Shown here: positions 6,634 to 7,476 of the stretch, in pieces | Layout: every line of letters begins with the position of its first letter | How positions within the stretch are numbered: the first letter of the stretch is position 1 | From: Comamonadaceae bacterium | GTDB lineage: Bacteria > Pseudomonadota > Gammaproteobacteria > Burkholderiales > Burkholderiaceae_C | Length of the DNA stretch: 7,476 nt | Assembly (NCBI GenBank): GCA_021286965.1 | Contig: JAJTBK010000284.1 | Location: 1 to 7,476, forward strand | Reading direction: 5' to 3' | Position numbers and translations under genes: made by a program | Notes under the pieces: generated by a model | Told to the model about the DNA's origin: nothing | The model's database searches: none | What the model saw: only the letters and a program-made list of their open reading frames with translations

Positions 6634-7457
6634 ACCCACACGCACAAGCACCCGCCTCCTGGAGCGGACTATGGGCGGCGTTGTGGGGGCACCGTCAGCT
6701 GATCCGCAAAATGGCTTACCGCGAAATTGTGGGGCGTTATCAGGGATCCATTATGGGATTGCTATGGTCACTGCTCAACCCCATCCTGATGCTTGCAGTC
6801 TATACTTTTGTGTTTTCTGTTGTTTTTCAAGCCCGATGGGGTGGTGTGCAGGAAAGCAAAGGGCAGTTTGCCATGGTGCTTTTTGCTGGGCTGATTGTCC
6901 ATGGATTGTTTGCCGAAGTTTTGAATCGCGCCCCCCAGCTGGTGTTGGGTAATACTAATTATGTGAAAAAAGTGGTATTTCCCCTGGAGATATTGCCGGT
7001 GGTGGCCTTGGTGGCGGCAGGCTTCCATGCGCTGATCAGTGTGTGCGTACTGTTGGGGGGCTTGTGGATCGTGCACGGCAGTATTCCTGTTACGGCCCTT
7101 TTGTTGCCATTGGTGATTATTCCTTTTTTGTTGTTGACGCTGGGGATTGCTTGGTTTTTGGCTTCGTTGGGTGTATTTGTGCGCGACATGGGGCAGATTA
7201 TTGTTTTTTTGACGACCGTGTTGCTCTTTGTCTCGCCGGTTTTTTTCCCGCTGCACGCCTTGCCGGCAGCAGTGCGTCCTTGGGTGCAGCTCAATCCTCT
7301 GACCCCTGTGATTGAACAAGTGCGTGCCGTCGTCGTGTGGGGGCAGTTGCCAGATGTGGGAATCCTGGCCGCCTTGTTCGCTGCCGGGTTGTTGGTGGCG
7401 TGGGCCGGGTTTGCATGGTTCCAGAAAACACGCCAGGGGTTCGCCGATGTCCTGTGA
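6630..7457 (+). CDS. ABC-2 type polysaccharide export permease (Wzm/KpsM/TagG family)
   Basis: The 275-residue membrane protein would be the channel subunit of an ABC exporter that moves undecaprenyl-linked O-antigen or a similar glycan across the inner membrane. The cytoplasmic N-terminus carries the family pattern REIVGRYQGSIMGLLWSLLN, followed by P, leading into the first membrane span. Spans lie at roughly 41-66, 81-98, 118-148, 152-182, 187-207 and 243-264. NRAPQLVLGNTNYVKKVVFP and the conserved LNPLTPVIEQVR are further hallmarks. The start at 6630 overlaps the rfbC stop and has GGAGG (6615-6619) ten bases upstream; an upstream extension of the frame lies inside rfbC and is rejected. Base composition is poorer in GC (26 of 60 at 6781-6840) with many TTT, TTG and ATT codons, unlike rfbBDA. 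The exact glycan is unknown. Confidence 0.92.
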   Translation: MNPHAQAPASWSGLWAALWGHRQLIRKMAYREIVGRYQGSIMGLLWSLLNPILMLAVYTFVFSVVFQARWGGVQESKGQFAMVLFAGLIVHGLFAEVLNRAPQLVLGNTNYVKKVVFPLEILPVVALVAAGFHALISVCVLLGGLWIVHGSIPVTALLLPLVIIPFLLLTLGIAWFLASLGVFVRDMGQIIVFLTTVLLFVSPVFFPLHALPAAVRPWVQLNPLTPVIEQVRAVVVWGQLPDVGILAALFAAGLLVAWAGFAWFQKTRQGFADVL

Positions 7458-7476
7458 AACCACCTCCCTGCCCGAT
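7447..7476 (+). CDS. Probable start of the exporter ATP-binding subunit (Wzt type), cut by the window edge
   Basis: An ATG at 7447 opens a frame MSCETTSLPD that is still open at the window end. AGGGG (7435-7439) stands seven bases before it. It overlaps the permease stop by 11 bases, continuing the overlapping layout of the operon. In this gene order the next gene is nearly always the ATPase of the exporter, but ten residues carry no Walker or other motif. The identity is inferred from position alone. Confidence 0.45.
   Translation, partial: MSCETTSLPD

Noticed and set aside
6768..7463. 231-codon minus-strand open frame opposite the export permease
   Set aside because: The translation is Gln/His/Asn-rich, as expected from the complement of Leu/Val/Phe codons, and the plus frame is a clear ABC-2 permease.

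Overview
The window is ordinary-looking chromosomal DNA, high in GC for most of its length. It probably comes from a betaproteobacterium of the Comamonadaceae (Acidovorax/Comamonas type). The pointers are strong GC bias at third codon positions, a PhaF-like phasin beside a TetR gene, and two copies of a short CAGCTATCAAAA-type repeat that I recall as common in that family. The genus is inference; no rRNA or other marker gene is present.

Left part (1-948, minus strand): the first 33 codons of a TetR-family regulator run off the left edge. Upstream of it lies a polyhydroxyalkanoate granule protein (phasin) with a long Ala/Lys/Pro-rich tail, which ends at a well-formed intrinsic terminator (171-209). 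A 235-bp divergent intergenic region (949-1183) follows, holding a small dyad and a terminator-like hairpin on the plus strand.

Middle (1184-3169, plus strand): a 661-residue two-domain short-chain dehydrogenase/reductase. Its layout and motifs match the alcohol-forming fatty acyl-CoA reductases of the Marinobacter Maqu_2507 type.

Right part (3237-7476, plus strand): a tightly packed operon for dTDP-L-rhamnose synthesis, rfbB-rfbD-rfbA-rfbC (rmlBDAC). The membrane subunit of an ABC-2 polysaccharide exporter (Wzm type) follows. The last 30 bases probably hold the start of its ATPase partner (Wzt type). RfbA activates glucose-1-phosphate to dTDP-glucose, RfbB dehydrates it, RfbC epimerises it and RfbD reduces it to dTDP-L-rhamnose. 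The exporter would move an undecaprenyl-linked, presumably rhamnose-containing glycan across the inner membrane, so this is the beginning of an O-antigen or similar surface-polysaccharide locus. Most junctions in this run overlap or lie within a few bases. The exporter gene is visibly poorer in GC than the genes before it, as is common at the edge of variable polysaccharide loci.

I found no clearly new system. The points most worth a second look are two repeat-derived segments embedded in frame inside rfbB and rfbD, the nested dyad and the leader without a Shine-Dalgarno sequence in front of rfbB, and the wax-ester-type reductase next to a carbon-storage gene.
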